DNA of 64,000 bases from Phaseolus vulgaris (GCF_000499845.2 NC_023756.2:31637660-31701659); one strand, 5' to 3'. Positions 34,047 through 45,841 are shown, numbered from the stretch's first letter. Numbers and translations are program-made. Notes: generated by a model not told the origin, from the sequence alone.

Positions 34047-36819
34047 TCAAGGGCAATCTACTTCCAAATCTGTCAATACAGCTTTTCGTTGAACGTTAGA
34101 CTCATGCAGCACCCACGAAGTTAGCATCTCTTGACGAAAGCGTAGGAGCTCCTTCTAAATAATATATCATGGAATCAGTTTGCAATCACCAAACTATAAA
34201 TAAATAAAACGTGTTAAGTTATTAAAATAACTCTTACTGTGGTGTAATTTGGAAAGGTATACCCTTCCAAGTGTTGTGAACCATCCCACAACTCCATATA
34301 TTTCACAACTAAAATACCACAGTCATAACTGCATACAACCAAAATAAATTTAACCCTAAAGGAGAATTCAAAATATTAACTCCAAACCAAATTAGAGAAA
34401 ATATCAAATCAAAATAAATATGAATATTACTGTCAATACTAACCTATTCGGTTGTAGGGGAACATTTTCTTTTACCAATAACATTTGACGACCACTCTTT
34501 CCAGAAAATTCGTCAAGAATTTCAAAAAGGTGTTGTAGACGATCAACCTACCACATGCAATTTAACAACAATGATGAAGAAATCCAAACCAAATATATTC
34601 ATAAGTATTCAACAACATGCAGGTATTTACCATTGCTTTATCAATCTTGAATCGATCTTGAATTCCATGACCAATGGAGTCCAATACATGCAATTGCCTG
34701 GTTCGAGAATTGAGTGCGTACAGCCACCAGTGTTCCTGGAACACGGTTGGGACAAACACCTACAAAACGTTGCAAAGTTTAAAGTCACACTCAACATCAC
34801 CATTCTAACAAACACCAACAAATTTCACAGAAAACATCAATAATATTAACTTACATAATCACAATAAGATATTCCCTGATATGGGAATAAAGCATTCTCA
34901 TAAAATGACATGTAATCCAAACTGGACCATGAATTTTCTACCCTTTTGTTGATCATCTCCTCAATTACACGAGTCTGCAACAACAATTTCTATTATTAGT
35001 AAAATCCAAAACTTAAAAGAAATCAAAATGAATTTAAATCGACACTAACCGCAAAAAACGGATTGAATGAAAACCGATTCACCACTCCAAAATGAACAAT
35101 TTGATTCATATTTAAGAAGCCGGTTACAAATAGCATAACCTACAAACACATTAAATATAACTAAGTAAATATTACAAGTAAATAGAACAACTAATACAAT
35201 GTGTACATTTTTACCATATTGTCAACTCTTGATTGCGGCCTTAATGATTGCAAATCCAGCCTCGTCAACATGTTGTTTTGTATATCCACAATGACACTAC
35301 ATCAACATTTAACACCAACTCAATAATCAAGCAATAACAACAAATGAAGTAATGCCTACAATTATATGTACTTACCGTTTCATGCCAAACTTGAATGCAA
35401 AAAATGTTTTATAAATTTTGGAAATATCCAAACTGCATGAGCTTGGACCAGCACAGCTTGCTCCATGAGAGCTTGGGTTGGCTCCACGCACAAATCCAAC
35501 TGACCACTCCTTTTCTTTAACAAGCATTTGTCGGACCTCTTTAATTTGCTTGTCCAAATGATCAATTTTTAATTCGTTATCTACAACTTTCTTCTCACAA
35601 AGTTTGTGCTGGTAAACTAAGTCGTCCCACTCACTTTTACCACCACTATTTTCCCCAACACCATCATCAGAATCTGCTAAGGCTTCTTTCAAAATTTGGA
35701 TTCCTTCCTCTTCAGCACTTACTGGCCAATCGCATACAATCTGAAAAAACAATTACTTTTGAGTAAATTTTAATTTTCCCCAATAACATGCACAAAAAAC
35801 TAAACAATTCGCAAATATACCTCAGCAGATAAAAAAACTTCATGTAACCTTCTTCCACGATTATTAACACTCGGCTAATGCAAAAATCGTGGAAAACCAA
35901 TACACTGGGCACGGTCGCCAACACCCACATGGTGGACCGCCCACACCTATTTCCAAAAATATAATACGTAACTAATTAACAATTAAACAAAATCACTAAT
36001 AATTTAAGACAACATAATTTTACAAATTTTAACTAACCTGCAAAACAACGACACAACCTGCCAAATATATTTCACTAACATTCTTGTCTTCGTAGTAAAC
36101 TTGGGATGCCCTCGTCAAACTTGTAACTAAGACATTATACACTGCACCCCCCCAATTATATAATTGTAATGCATCTAAATTGTCTAAACACTTAAAAGCA
36201 AAAGAAGTAAAGGTTCTAGAAGTTCTAGGAACATAAAATACATATAACCCTAGCAATATGTATAACCTAACAAAATCATCAACATTTTTGTTCAAATTTT
36301 TATCCTCCAACTTTTTCAAAATTGTTGACAAATTCATTTCCTCCCCTTCTTCAAACAATGTATTCACAACACCTCCCCCATCATTCTCCATTTTCACCTC
36401 TTCCCCCACAACCGACAATCCTAATGCAAAACACACATCAAGAGTTGAAAATGGAACTATACTTTTTCTAATCCTAAATGCTTCCTTATCGGCTGCCCAT
36501 CTACTTAATAGTTCTCTCATGAGGCTGTTAGATATATCCAACACTTTGTCCATTTCAAGCATCCACTTAAATGGAGTTTGTTTAATCCTTTCTTGTTGAA
36601 ACCTACTAAGTTTACGGTTGACATCAACAATATATTGAGTCAGCACATTGTGCCTAACTCGTACCTGCAACATCAGAACATAAACCAATAACAACAACTT
36701 TATTTATTGAACCATGCCAATTCACAAAATATTCAACTATTATGAACAAAATGTAAAATTAGTACCTTCATATCAGCTTTTGCATGACGGACAAAATTCT
36801 TGGACCGTGAAGTTTCCAT
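34047..36819 (-). pseudogene. Ulp1 (C48)-type SUMO protease gene with DUF1985 domain, one stop codon
   Basis: Ulp1 proteases cleave SUMO from target proteins. Eleven exons are traceable, beginning with ATG at 36819: 36819-36766, 36664-36038, 35946-35821, 35740-35376, then smaller exons down to TGA at 34049-34047. Exon 2 holds the DUF1985-like region (FSTLDVCFALGLSVVGEEV, FVRLYILLGLYVF, LQLYNWGGAVYNVL, YLAGCVVVLQ). Exon 4 is Ser/Gly/Asp-rich with a coiled-coil-like KIDHLDKQIKEVRQML. The protease triad is visible: His in QEHWWLY (34732-34730), Asp in VLDSIG (34681-34679) and Cys in YDCGIL (34321-34319). The only lesion I found is TAG at 35877-35875 in exon 3, where a Trp would fit (HWPSVNN). 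One base change thus separates it from an open frame. Such genes travel with Ulp1-bearing MULEs. Confidence 0.85.
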
Positions 36820-36839
36820 TCTCTAAAACTTCAAAAAAC

Positions 36840-37370
36840 CAATGACCACCACATCAAGTTAAAACCCACTCAATTAACATTAATACAGTCCAACTATGTA
36901 TCACTTACACATGACATTCAGTTCCACTTACAAGAATGCAAAAATAAAATTTAAGACAAAGACCAAGCAGAAAGTAATTCATGGGTCCCCACTTATTAAC
37001 ACATGGGTCTCCACTTACACTATAACGGTACAAATGACCACCAAATCATGCTAAAACCCACCTAATTAACATTGATACCATCCAAATATGTCTAAACTAC
37101 ATACAACAATCAGTTCCACTTACAGGAATGCAAAAACAAAATTTAAGACAATGACCAAGCAGAAAGTAATTCATGGGTCCCCACTTATTAACACATGGGT
37201 CCCCACTTACACTATAACGGTACAAATGACCACCAAATCATGCTAAAACCCACCTAATTAACATTGATACCATCCAAATATGTCTAAACTACATACAACA
37301 ATCAGTTCCACTTACAGGAATGCAAAAACAAAATTTAAGACAATGACCAAGCAGAAAGTAATTTTATACT
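36840..37370 (+). repeat. 192-bp tandem array 3 (about 2.7 units)
   Basis: Landmark ACCAAGC occurs at 36962, 37154 and 37346, again exactly 192 bp apart. The unit aligns with array 2 (AAGTAATTCATGGGTCCCCA, TTAACACATGGGT, GACCACCA...TCATGCTAAAACCCACC) but has drifted. It lies just upstream of the Ulp1-type gene's first exon. Confidence 0.93.
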
Positions 37371-37870
37371 GACTTTGTTTCTAGGTGTGTGCGACAATTC
37401 CTCTTGTCGGCTGAAACATAAAATATTTGCAGTATTCTAGACAACAAATACATACTCAAGGGTAAAACACTAAATATAATATGTACACCAAATGATGGTA
37501 CCTATTTGCTATTAACAAAATGTCCAAAAAAGAATAACCTTAGAGGAGGCATTTGGAATTACAAGTACTTTTATGAACACATGATTTTCCAACTTACCAA
37601 ATGTGTTATACTGACTTCGTTTCTAGGTGTGTGCGACAATTCCTCTTGTCGGCTGAAACATAAAATAAGAGACTGGAATTCTAGACAACAAATACATACT
37701 CAAGGGTAAAAAACTAAATAATACATGTACACCAAATGATGGTACCTATTTGCTGTTAACAAAATGTCCAAAAAAGAATAACCTTAGAGGAGGCATTTGG
37801 AATTACAAGTACTTTTATGAACACATGATTTTCCAACTTACCAAATGTGTTATACTGACTTCGTTTATTT
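37371..37870 (+). repeat. 242-244-bp tandem repeat
   Basis: GACTTTGTTTCTAGGTGTGT (37371) recurs at 37613, and the beginning recurs at 37857, giving two full units plus a start. The copies are more than 95% alike (GGTGTGTGCGACAATTCCTC, TGATGGTACCTATTTGCT and TTAGAGGAGGCATTTGGAAT in both). Only small deletions distinguish the copies. It sits next to array 3 inside the MULE right part. Confidence 0.9.
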
Positions 37871-38365
37871 TCATGAAATTTCATATGAAGGATTAGGAGA
37901 CCAAAAACCTATAACTGCCCTTCAGGACGTCAGCCAACGAAATAGAACATCAATCCAAAATCCTTCACAGTCACACACCCCATACAGATTCAGTTCCCAG
38001 GATTACCTATGCATGCACAATCTCAAATACATCCACTATAGCAGTCAAATTTGGTCAATCACTACACCAAAATAAACAAACTTACCTCGCACCGTTTCGC
38101 AAACCACCTTCTCCTCCTTCCTCGCAGCGTTTCGCACACCACCGTCACTTCGCACTACTCCGCTGTCACTTCGCAATAAACCACCCTAAGTTAGCACTAC
38201 TCCGTCGTCACCGTTAGTTCGTACCTTTGCCCTCTCCGCCGTCACCGTACACAACTTCTTCTCCGCAGTCACCAAAGTCACCGTTCCTCTATCTCTACAC
38301 GTTCCTATGCTTGCTGTAAAATTTGAATTTCAAACCCTAATACACTCTTCCCCCTTTTCAGATCA

Positions 38366-38446
38366 CATGCCACATTGCTTTTAACAAAAATACCAAAACT
38401 GCCCATGCCACGTTGCTTTTAACAAAAATACCAAAACTGCCCATGC
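38366..38446 (+). repeat. 38-bp direct repeat at the MULE right end
   Basis: CATGCCACATTGCTTTTAAC and onward is present at 38366 and 38404, with the first bases repeated at 38442. The reverse complement word GTGGCATGGGCAG belongs to the terminal inverted repeat, so the repeat extends the TIR inward. Confidence 0.8.
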
Positions 38447-38522
38447 CACATCATCCATTCCTCCACGTCACACAGGTGTAAATTGGAGCAAACGGTTTGG
38501 AGGTGTCAAATAATCATTTTCC
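38430..38522 (-). repeat. Right terminal inverted repeat of the MULE
   Basis: Reverse complement of this stretch aligns with 21073-21165 as described there. It ends ...GGTGTCAAATAATCATTTTCC and is followed by TTTTTTTTA. Confidence 0.7.
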
Positions 38523-38531
38523 TTTTTTTTA

Positions 38532-39636
38532 TTTGAAAACGATAAATAGTTTTTATTATTTAGTGATAGCTATAAATAGTTATTATCATGGCCATAAATC
38601 AATTTATCTTTTCCAGAGAAAATTAAATTTTTATGTCTAAACTATTTAAATAAGAGTATGCTTACTCTTTTAAATTTAACAAATAAGTCATAAACTTGTA
38701 TTTATGTTAGAAAAAAAAGTAAGAACTTTAACATGTTTAATTTTCCTTCAAATTTTCTGAAAAATATATGTTAAATTATCTTCTATATGTTGGAGAAAAG
38801 AAAGAAAGACGAAAGACTTAGAGAAAATACTTGAGTAATTGCACGCATTCCAATAACAATAAATGTAGAAGTTGTTACGAAGTTACATGACCACCTTATA
38901 GATATGACTTTGCCAGATAAAGACAAAAAATGTGGATATAGTATAAAGTGGCACGGTCCCTTATACGACTTTGTAGGAACAAAACAAAAAAATACACCTT
39001 GAAAATCATGCCATTGCAATTAAAGTCTAAACTTCGTATTTCATGCATATTGTATAAACAAAAAATTATGCACCTATTAATATTTCATACATGTATACGT
39101 GGAGTGGTTGATTTTTGTAGAAATTTTATTAAAATTACTTTTGAAATTATTTAAAAAATTAAGAATATAAATAATATTTATATTAATTAATGATACTTAT
39201 AATTCATTTGTATTTCATGTCGATATTGGTTGTAATAAGTTTAGATTTATTTTTATCTTATTTTGTTAGGTATGTTATTCTCATTCTATTATTGTTAATA
39301 ATTATACATTAGTATATAAGTTGTATGTCGGAACATGCACATGCTCTATGGATGTTATGTTCGATCATAATTAATGAAGGAGAATATCCGTGACTAATTA
39401 TCGAAGAATATATTCATACGTAATTACTGTGAGTATTACAAGATCTGTAGGTAAAATTTATAAATTTAAAAACAATAGTTTTACTGAAGGATTTATTGTC
39501 ATCGTTTTTTTGTCAAAATATGTAATTTTAATGGATTTTTGGTTTTACCTATTGATTTAGATTGTTGGTAATACAATTTTTTTTAGAAAACAATCGGAGG
39601 ATATATGATTTTGGAATAACATCTATTATTATTGGA
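38532..39636. other. AT-rich spacer between MULE and copia element
   Basis: No coding region or repeat recognised; short frames here have no domains. Confidence 0.5.
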
Positions 39637-39641
39637 GGTAG

Positions 39642-42600
39642 TGTTGGGAAAAACGGGTAATTTTCGCACTAAAACAGAATACTAACAGAGTTACCCGACA
39701 AATAATATTAAATAAATAGAGCGGAATAATAAAAGAGATAAAGAGGAAAAAACACACCAGAAAATTGTTAACGGAGTTCAGTCAATTTAGCCTAATTTCC
39801 GAGCACAGCTGAAACAATCCGCTTTTATTATTATGGGAGAAGATATTACAAATTGGGATATCTAACAGCGAAGGAGGAGAGGTTAATTTATAACCCTCAA
39901 ACCTCCTCCCAAACAATGAACCCACCGATGTGGGACTTGGGATTAAGCCAAAATCAACAAATCTCCACCTTGGCTTAATTTCAAGTCCCACCCAATACAA
40001 ATCTTCTCAAAACATAACAAAAACAAACTTTGCGGTGCTTCAAATTTGCGCCTCCGGGTGCCAACTTCAAATGTGCAAGATATTAACCAAGTCTAAACAG
40101 TGTTCAAACTTGGTCTTTGTAACCACCTTGGTGAGCATATCTGCAGGATTCTCCGTAGTGTGAATCTTCTGGAGAATAATCTCCTCTTCTTCGAGAATCT
40201 CACGCACAAAGTGATAGCGAACATCAATGTGCTTCGTCCGTGCATGAAAGACTTGATTCTTTGCTAAATGAATAACACTCTGACTGTCAGAATATAACTC
40301 AAGTTGTTTCTGACCAACTCCCAAGTCTTTAAGCAACCCATGAAGCCAAATTGCTTCCTTCACAGCCTCTGTAATCGCCATATACTCTGCCTCTGTCGTA
40401 GACAAAGCTACCGTAGACTGCAAGGTAGACTTCCAACTAACTGGCGCTTTTGCTAAAGGGAACAAATAGCTAGTTGTAGACCGTCACTTATCCAAATCAC
40501 CTACATAATCAGGATCACAATATCCAACTATGCATTGACCAAGTGATTCATCTTGCTCAAATGCCAATCCAACATCTAAGGCATTTTGGAGGTACCGTAG
40601 AATCCATCTCACAGCTTGCCAATGACCCTTGCCTGGATCATGCATGTACCTGCTAACAACACTCACAGCCTGTGAAATATCTGGTCTCGTACACACCATT
40701 GCATACATCAAGCTTCCAACTGCATTTGCATATGGGACTTTCGCCATGTATTCTCGTTCTTCATCATTCGTCGGAGATAAACGGTTACTCAATTTCAAAT
40801 GAGAAGCAAGCGGGGTACTTACAGGTTTTGTATCTTCGTGTATACAAAAACGTTGTAGTACCTTTTGCAAATACTGCTTCTATGACAGCCAAAGTTTTCC
40901 CCTCTCTCTGTCCCTGTTTATTTCCATGCCGAGAATCTTCTTGGCTTCCCCCAAATCCTTCATCTCGAACTTTTTACTCAACTGAGCCTTTAACCTGTCA
41001 ATCTCAACTTGGCTCTTTGCTGCAATCAGCATATCATTAATATATAAGAGTAAGTAAATGTAGGAACCATCTTGAATTTTGCGCAAATACACACAGTGAT
41101 CATATTTGGTTCTCTTGTACTTCTGATCCTTCATGAACTTATCAAATCATTTGTACCACTATCTCAGAGATTGTTTCAGTCCGTACAACGATTTGCTAAG
41201 TTTACAAACCCAATCTTCTTTACCAGCAACCTTGTATCCTTCTGGTTGAGTCATATAGATTTCCTCCTTCAAATTACCGTGTAGGAACGCGGTCTTTACA
41301 TCAAGTTGAGCTAGCTCCAAATTCAACAAGGCCAACAAAATTCGAATGGAGGAATGTTTAACAACTAGAGAAAATACCTCATTATAATCAATTCCCTCCC
41401 TTTGAGCAAAGCCTTTAGCAACCAACCTTGCCTTGTAGCGAACATCTTCTTTATTAGGAAATCATTCTTTCTTTGCAAATACCTATTTGCACCTAATTGC
41501 CTTCTTACCTTTTGGTAATTGTGCCAGCTTCCACGTCTTGTTCTTCTTCAAAGACTGCATCTCCTCTTCCATCGCACTTGCCCAATTACCACTCTCTGAA
41601 CTCAGAATGGCTTCTGGGTAAGTGGATGGAATGTCATCAACAACTGGAAGTGCATAGGCAACCATATCCATGAAATGAGCAGGCTTCTGAATATCTCGTC
41701 TCTGTCTTCTAACTGCAATTGGTTCTGATTGTTGTTGAGATTTTTGGGTAGGAACCTCTTCCTCATCTAACTCTTCTTCTGCCATAGGAGAGTCACTTGT
41801 GGTATTTCGTGTTGGGATCACCACTGTCTGCTCAAACTCCACATGCTTCCGGGCACACTCCACCTGTTGCGGAGTACTATCAGCTCCTTCTGGATTTACC
41901 TTCTTTAACATGGCAGATTCATCAAAGGTAACATCCCTGCTGATAATCGTCTTCTTTGCCTTTAGACACCACAAACGGTATCCCTTCACTCAAGGACTAA
42001 AGCCCATGAAAAGAGCCTTCTTTTCCCGTGGATTCAACTTTGATTCAATCACATGATAATATGCAATAGAACCAAAAACATGCAAAGAATCATAATCAGT
42101 TGTAGGTTTTCCAGACCATACCTCTAGCAGGGTTTTGCCATCTATAACAGATGATGGCAAATGATTCACGAGATGTTGAGCGTATGTCACAGCCTCAGCC
42201 CAAAACTCTCTACCTAAGTCAGCATTAGACAACATACAACGAACTTTCTCCACAAGTGTCTTGTTCATACGCTCCGACACCCCATTCTGCTGTGGTGTTT
42301 TTCTAACAGTGAAGTGTCGAACTATGCCATAATTTTGACATACCTTCAGGAACGGATCACTCTTGTATTCTCCTCCATTGTCTATTGGGAGAACCTTAAT
42401 CTTCCTTCCTATCTGGTTTTCAACTTGAGCTTTCCACTTAAGGAAATTTTCAAGCACATCTTTTTTGTTCTTCATAGTAAACATCCAATTAAAGAGATAT
42501 CTGATCCAACATCACTTTTGCATTCTGCAACATTTGCATCTTGCGAAGCCTTCCCTTTCTTCTACAATTTTGGACAGTCTTTCTTCTAGTGTCCTTTCTC

Positions 42601-43096
42601 ATGACAGAAAGCACACTCATCTTTGGCAATGGCTCGACCTTTAGACTTAGACCTCCCTCTTCTCCCCTTTGTCTGGCTTTGCTGACGACCTCTTGCCATC
42701 ACAAACTCAAAATATAGTATTAATATTACAAACAATTTCAAACAACCCAAGGGCGAACCTTCGGCTCTTGATACCACTTGTTGGGAAAAATGGGTAATTT
42801 TCCCACTAAAACAGAACACTAACAGAGCTACCCGAAAAATAATATTGAATAAATATAGCGGAATAATAAAAAAGATAAAGAGGAAAAAACACACCAGAAA
42901 ATTGTTAACGGAGTTCAGCCAATTTAGCCTAATCTCCGAGCACAGCTGAAACAACCCGCTTTTATTATTATGGGAGAAGATATTACAAATTGGGATATCT
43001 AACAGTGAAGGAGGAGAGGTTAATTTATAACCCTCAAACCTCCTCCCAAACAATGAACCCACCGATGTGGGACTTGGGATTAAGCCAAAATCAACA
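39642..43096 (-). mobile_element. Ty1/copia element with both LTRs, internally deleted
   Basis: Two LTRs (39642-39959 and 42779-43096, 318 bp each) begin TGTTGGG and end TCAACA. They differ at about 12 positions (about 96% identical). Perfect target duplications GGTAG lie at 39637-39641 and 43097-43101. Next to the right LTR, the minus strand reads TGGTATCAAGAGCC, one base away from an initiator-Met-tRNA binding site. Next to the left LTR is the purine-rich AAGGTGGAGATT. The internal region is only about 2.8 kb because gag, protease and part of integrase are deleted. Confidence 0.96.
40067..42699 (-). pseudogene. Copia gag-pol remnant
   Basis: In order on the minus strand: a basic stretch and half a zinc knuckle (CAFCHEKGH, 42699-42600); a junction where most of protease and the integrase N-terminus are lost (about 42500); integrase core pieces with LPIDNGGEY and PQQNGVSERMN (42440-42230); reverse transcriptase pieces with [12 protein letters not shown] and [12 protein letters not shown] (41400-41270); YINDM at about 41045, where the second catalytic Asp-Asp pair of the usual Y-x-D-D box has become Asn-Asp; and RNase H with [22 protein letters not shown] and NPADMLTK (40400-40100). 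Several frameshifts (near 41990, 41480, 41150, 40875 and 40475) break the frame. It is non-autonomous and depends on other copies, if it moves at all. Confidence 0.92.
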
Positions 43097-43101
43097 GGTA
43101 G

Positions 43102-43539
43102 GTCTTATTATCATGGTTCATCCTTTTGTTTACACCAGAAAAAAACAGTGTATTTCATCGGTCAAAAATCGACGCAAATGAACCAAAACCAAATGTTGGA
43201 TTTCTGTTGGTCAAGAAGCGGATGAAAATAATGCAGAAGCGAAGTACATTTTGCATCGACCAACACGAGCGACGCAATTTGCGTGGATCAAGTCGATGTT
43301 AGACGGACACGAAAATTGTTGGTTAGGCCAACGTAAAAAAGGACATAATATCGTCAACAGTATTGTTGGTTTGGCTGACAAGAACACAAACATAATATCG
43401 TTGGCTAGCCGATGAAAAAGAAATAAAAAAAAGGTCAAATTAGAGTTTGTTTGGTGAAAACTGGAAAAAAAAATATTTTGTGGGCCTAGACTATGCATAA
43501 ATCGAAGTTAAAAAAAAAAAACTAAAAATTATTTGTGAC
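43102..43539. other. Spacer with ATCGTTGG/CCAACGAT-like words
   Basis: No gene. Repeated short words such as GTTGGTT/GGCCAACG and ATAATATCGT (43348, 43393) suggest subterminal repeats of a decayed DNA transposon. No ends were found. Confidence 0.35.
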
Positions 43540-43544
43540 CTTGG

Positions 43545-44760
43545 TGATGACTCTTTTACGACAAGTGCATCGTGTGGTCAGAAGTAATAATTTGTCCCTA
43601 AGAAAGGATATCGAACTCATAAGAACAGTTGTTTAAAATTCTAATAGTAAGATTCACTAAGTATAAGAATATGTACAAAAAAATTATTTGATTTGATATA
43701 GACAATACATGAAATATAAATAAAAACAAAGAAAAGAGTTAGTTAATTCAATTGAGAAATTTAGGATTGGGGTTCATCCTTCTTACTCTTTTGTATTTTG
43801 ATTAGCATGATAATATTTTATCCTTTGATTGATATTGATGCCCGTATAAAAATCATTTATATCGATTCCTCACATATAAAATTATTAAGAAGTCTCCTAA
43901 ATATTGATTCCTTGCATATTTATAAACACTTCTTATCATTACGATCAAACGTCGATAGCAATTAACATTTCAAATTTATTCCTAGCATTCAAATATGCTA
44001 AGTAATATCATTGAGTCAAAAACATAAAAGTACTTTCCAGTCAAATCTAAGGAACTAGATCATGGTAAACAAGCATTACAAAAAAAATGACAATAGCAAT
44101 CATCAATCAAGAACAAAATATTATACTTAAATATCTCCTCAATACATAGAGTTTTAACAGACTACTCCCAATCCCAAAGGGTAGAATTAGCCACTCATGT
44201 TGGCTGTTACAAGCATGGAGAGCAAGAAAAGAAGATCCAGGATGTTTCTCCTTAACAACTACCTTCTCTAGGGTTTCTAACACCTCTTATTCTCTCAATT
44301 GAATGTCTAGGGTTGTGCCTCACTCCTCATATTTAACCTAGTTGGGTTTAGGCTATCTGACTTCTCGCTTGGACGTGATTGGGCTCGCCTAGGCGAGTTG
44401 CACAAAAAAAGGCCCAACGTCATTTGAGTGATCTCGATTGGGCGAGATCCTCTGGGAAAGATCCTCTGGGGCTTCTATCTTGGGTGAGTTTGGGTCAGCT
44501 TGGGTGAGTGTTTGTGCGTTCCAACTTTCCCTTTTTAGCTTTGTATATTCTCCGGTTGCCCTTTCATCTCCATTCTTCCCTAAAATCTTGAAATTAACAC
44601 AAATTTGGGAATAAATCATTCTTATTCAAATTAAAATCACAAATTATGTAAAAATGTTTAAATTCATAAATTAGGGTTTATTCTATACTTATTTTATCAA
44701 TTAATATCCATAAGTGCCTATATTTTAATATGAAAAATTACTAAAATTTGGCACTTATCA
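43545..44760 (-). mobile_element. LTR of the TGATAAGTGCC family (reverse orientation)
   Basis: On the minus strand it starts TGATAAGTGCC (44760) and ends GTCATCA (43545), 1216 bp, the same family as the solo LTR at 2536-4844. Immediately upstream on that strand is GTTGGGAGGAGT, a polypurine tract, and TTTGCTTGAGGTCAAGCAAG. This therefore appears to be the 3' LTR of a truncated element whose internal remainder lies to the right. It keeps the uninterrupted site where the other copy received its nested LTR. Confidence 0.85.
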
Positions 44761-45479
44761 ACTCCTCCCAACTTAGAATCTTGCTTGACCTCAAGCAAAG
44801 TAAATGAATATAGCTAAATCATATTTAAATTTAAATATCAAAACAGCTTAATTGACTAAACAACAAATTAAATCAGAAACTTATGTTTCCAAATTAAAAT
44901 ATAGAAAAATGTAGATATAATCAACTTCCAAGATCAAATCAAAACAATAAAATGACAATTCATTAAGGAATTTTTTCTCATATGCTCACATGTAAGTATT
45001 TCTCTCTATTTTTATTGAATCACAATAAGTCATAGTTGTTTTTCTTTTCATCTTCGTATCACAAACATATTAGAAACATGAATCTTGAGGTCTTTTCCAA
45101 GGTTATAATGAGGTTGGGCTTCCACAAAGCATTAGTTTTTCAGATAACAAAATGCATATTTTAAAGAAGAATAACATACTTACAATCCAATTATAGCACA
45201 TATGTGTTATCTAATCATCATTTTATTTTAACTTCACACTTATAAAATAAAATTTTAATTTAGAAATTAACTAAAAGTACTTGAACTTAAAATGTACGAT
45301 AATATAATTATATAAAAAAATTAAAAATGAAAATATAAAATGCATCCCATGAATAACAATGTGATCCATAAAAACTTGTAAAAAAATACAAACAATGTGA
45401 ATAACTAAAATATTTAGTATATAATAAAAATGTGAAATAATTAAACTTATAGTTTGGGATGCACTTCAAGGAAGGGGCT
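44761..45479. other. Polypurine tract and untranslated remainder, AT-rich
   Basis: The first 40 bp are internal retroelement sequence next to the LTR. The rest is AT-rich without a coding region and probably merges into the 3' flank of the CACTA ORF2 relic. The exact boundary is not visible. Confidence 0.45.
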
Positions 45480-45841
45480 AATCATCATGCTCTGAAGCAT
45501 ACTGGTGGTGGAATTGACTTGTGCTAGTGGAAGAAGCATTGTCACGTTGCAATACTGAGACAAGGTATTCCTTTATTTGCTTCATTTCATCCTCCAAGTG
45601 TGTATACTTTTGACCCTACACACTAAGATCTACACAAAGTTGTTGTTTTTCAGTCAAATAATCAGATTGAGAAGCGCCGGCAGCAAAGTAGGGTTGAGTG
45701 AGAGAAGAGACTCCTTGGTGGAAGTTATAAGCTAAGTTTGTCGTACTATACACTCAACCTCTACTCTTTCCTCTAGCAACTTCCTTCCAAATTTGAAGCT
45801 TTGTTGCTATATCAACATGTTGGACATCAATGTTAGAGTCC
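45480..45841 (-). pseudogene. CACTA ORF2 (PTTA/Transposase_24-like) C-terminal piece
   Basis: On the minus strand it reads IATKLQIWKEVARGK, a stop within R-G-x-V-Y, then a Ser/Gln-rich coiled-coil-like end (DEMKQIKEYLVSVLQ, HHQYASEHDD). The W-x-x-V-A-x-G-x-x-x-G-x-V-Y-x core is typical of the C-terminus of plant En/Spm ORF2 proteins. It continues the gene whose upstream part is at 53873-55300; the Ty3 element at 45842 onwards separates the two. Confidence 0.65.

Larger units (their letters stand above)
21073..38522 (+). mobile_element. Giant Mutator-like element (about 17.45 kb) with four gene modules and 192-bp arrays
   Basis: Left terminus GGAACCGATATTTTGACACC and the reverse complement of the right terminus GGAAAATGATTATTTGACAC align. 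They continue for about 60-90 bp with small gaps (GTTTGC/GTTGCC, TTACACC/TTACGCC, GACGTGGA/GATGTGGA, then TGTGG...GGGCAG), roughly 65% similar by eye. The element encodes a DUF1985-type protein (plus), an HROB-like protein (minus), a FAR1-type transposase (plus) and a Ulp1-type protease (minus). Ulp1-bearing MULEs with DUF1985 are known in plants. The HROB-like cargo and three 192-bp arrays are the unusual parts. It could also be two MULEs fused or nested; no internal TIR pair was noticed. Confidence 0.75.
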
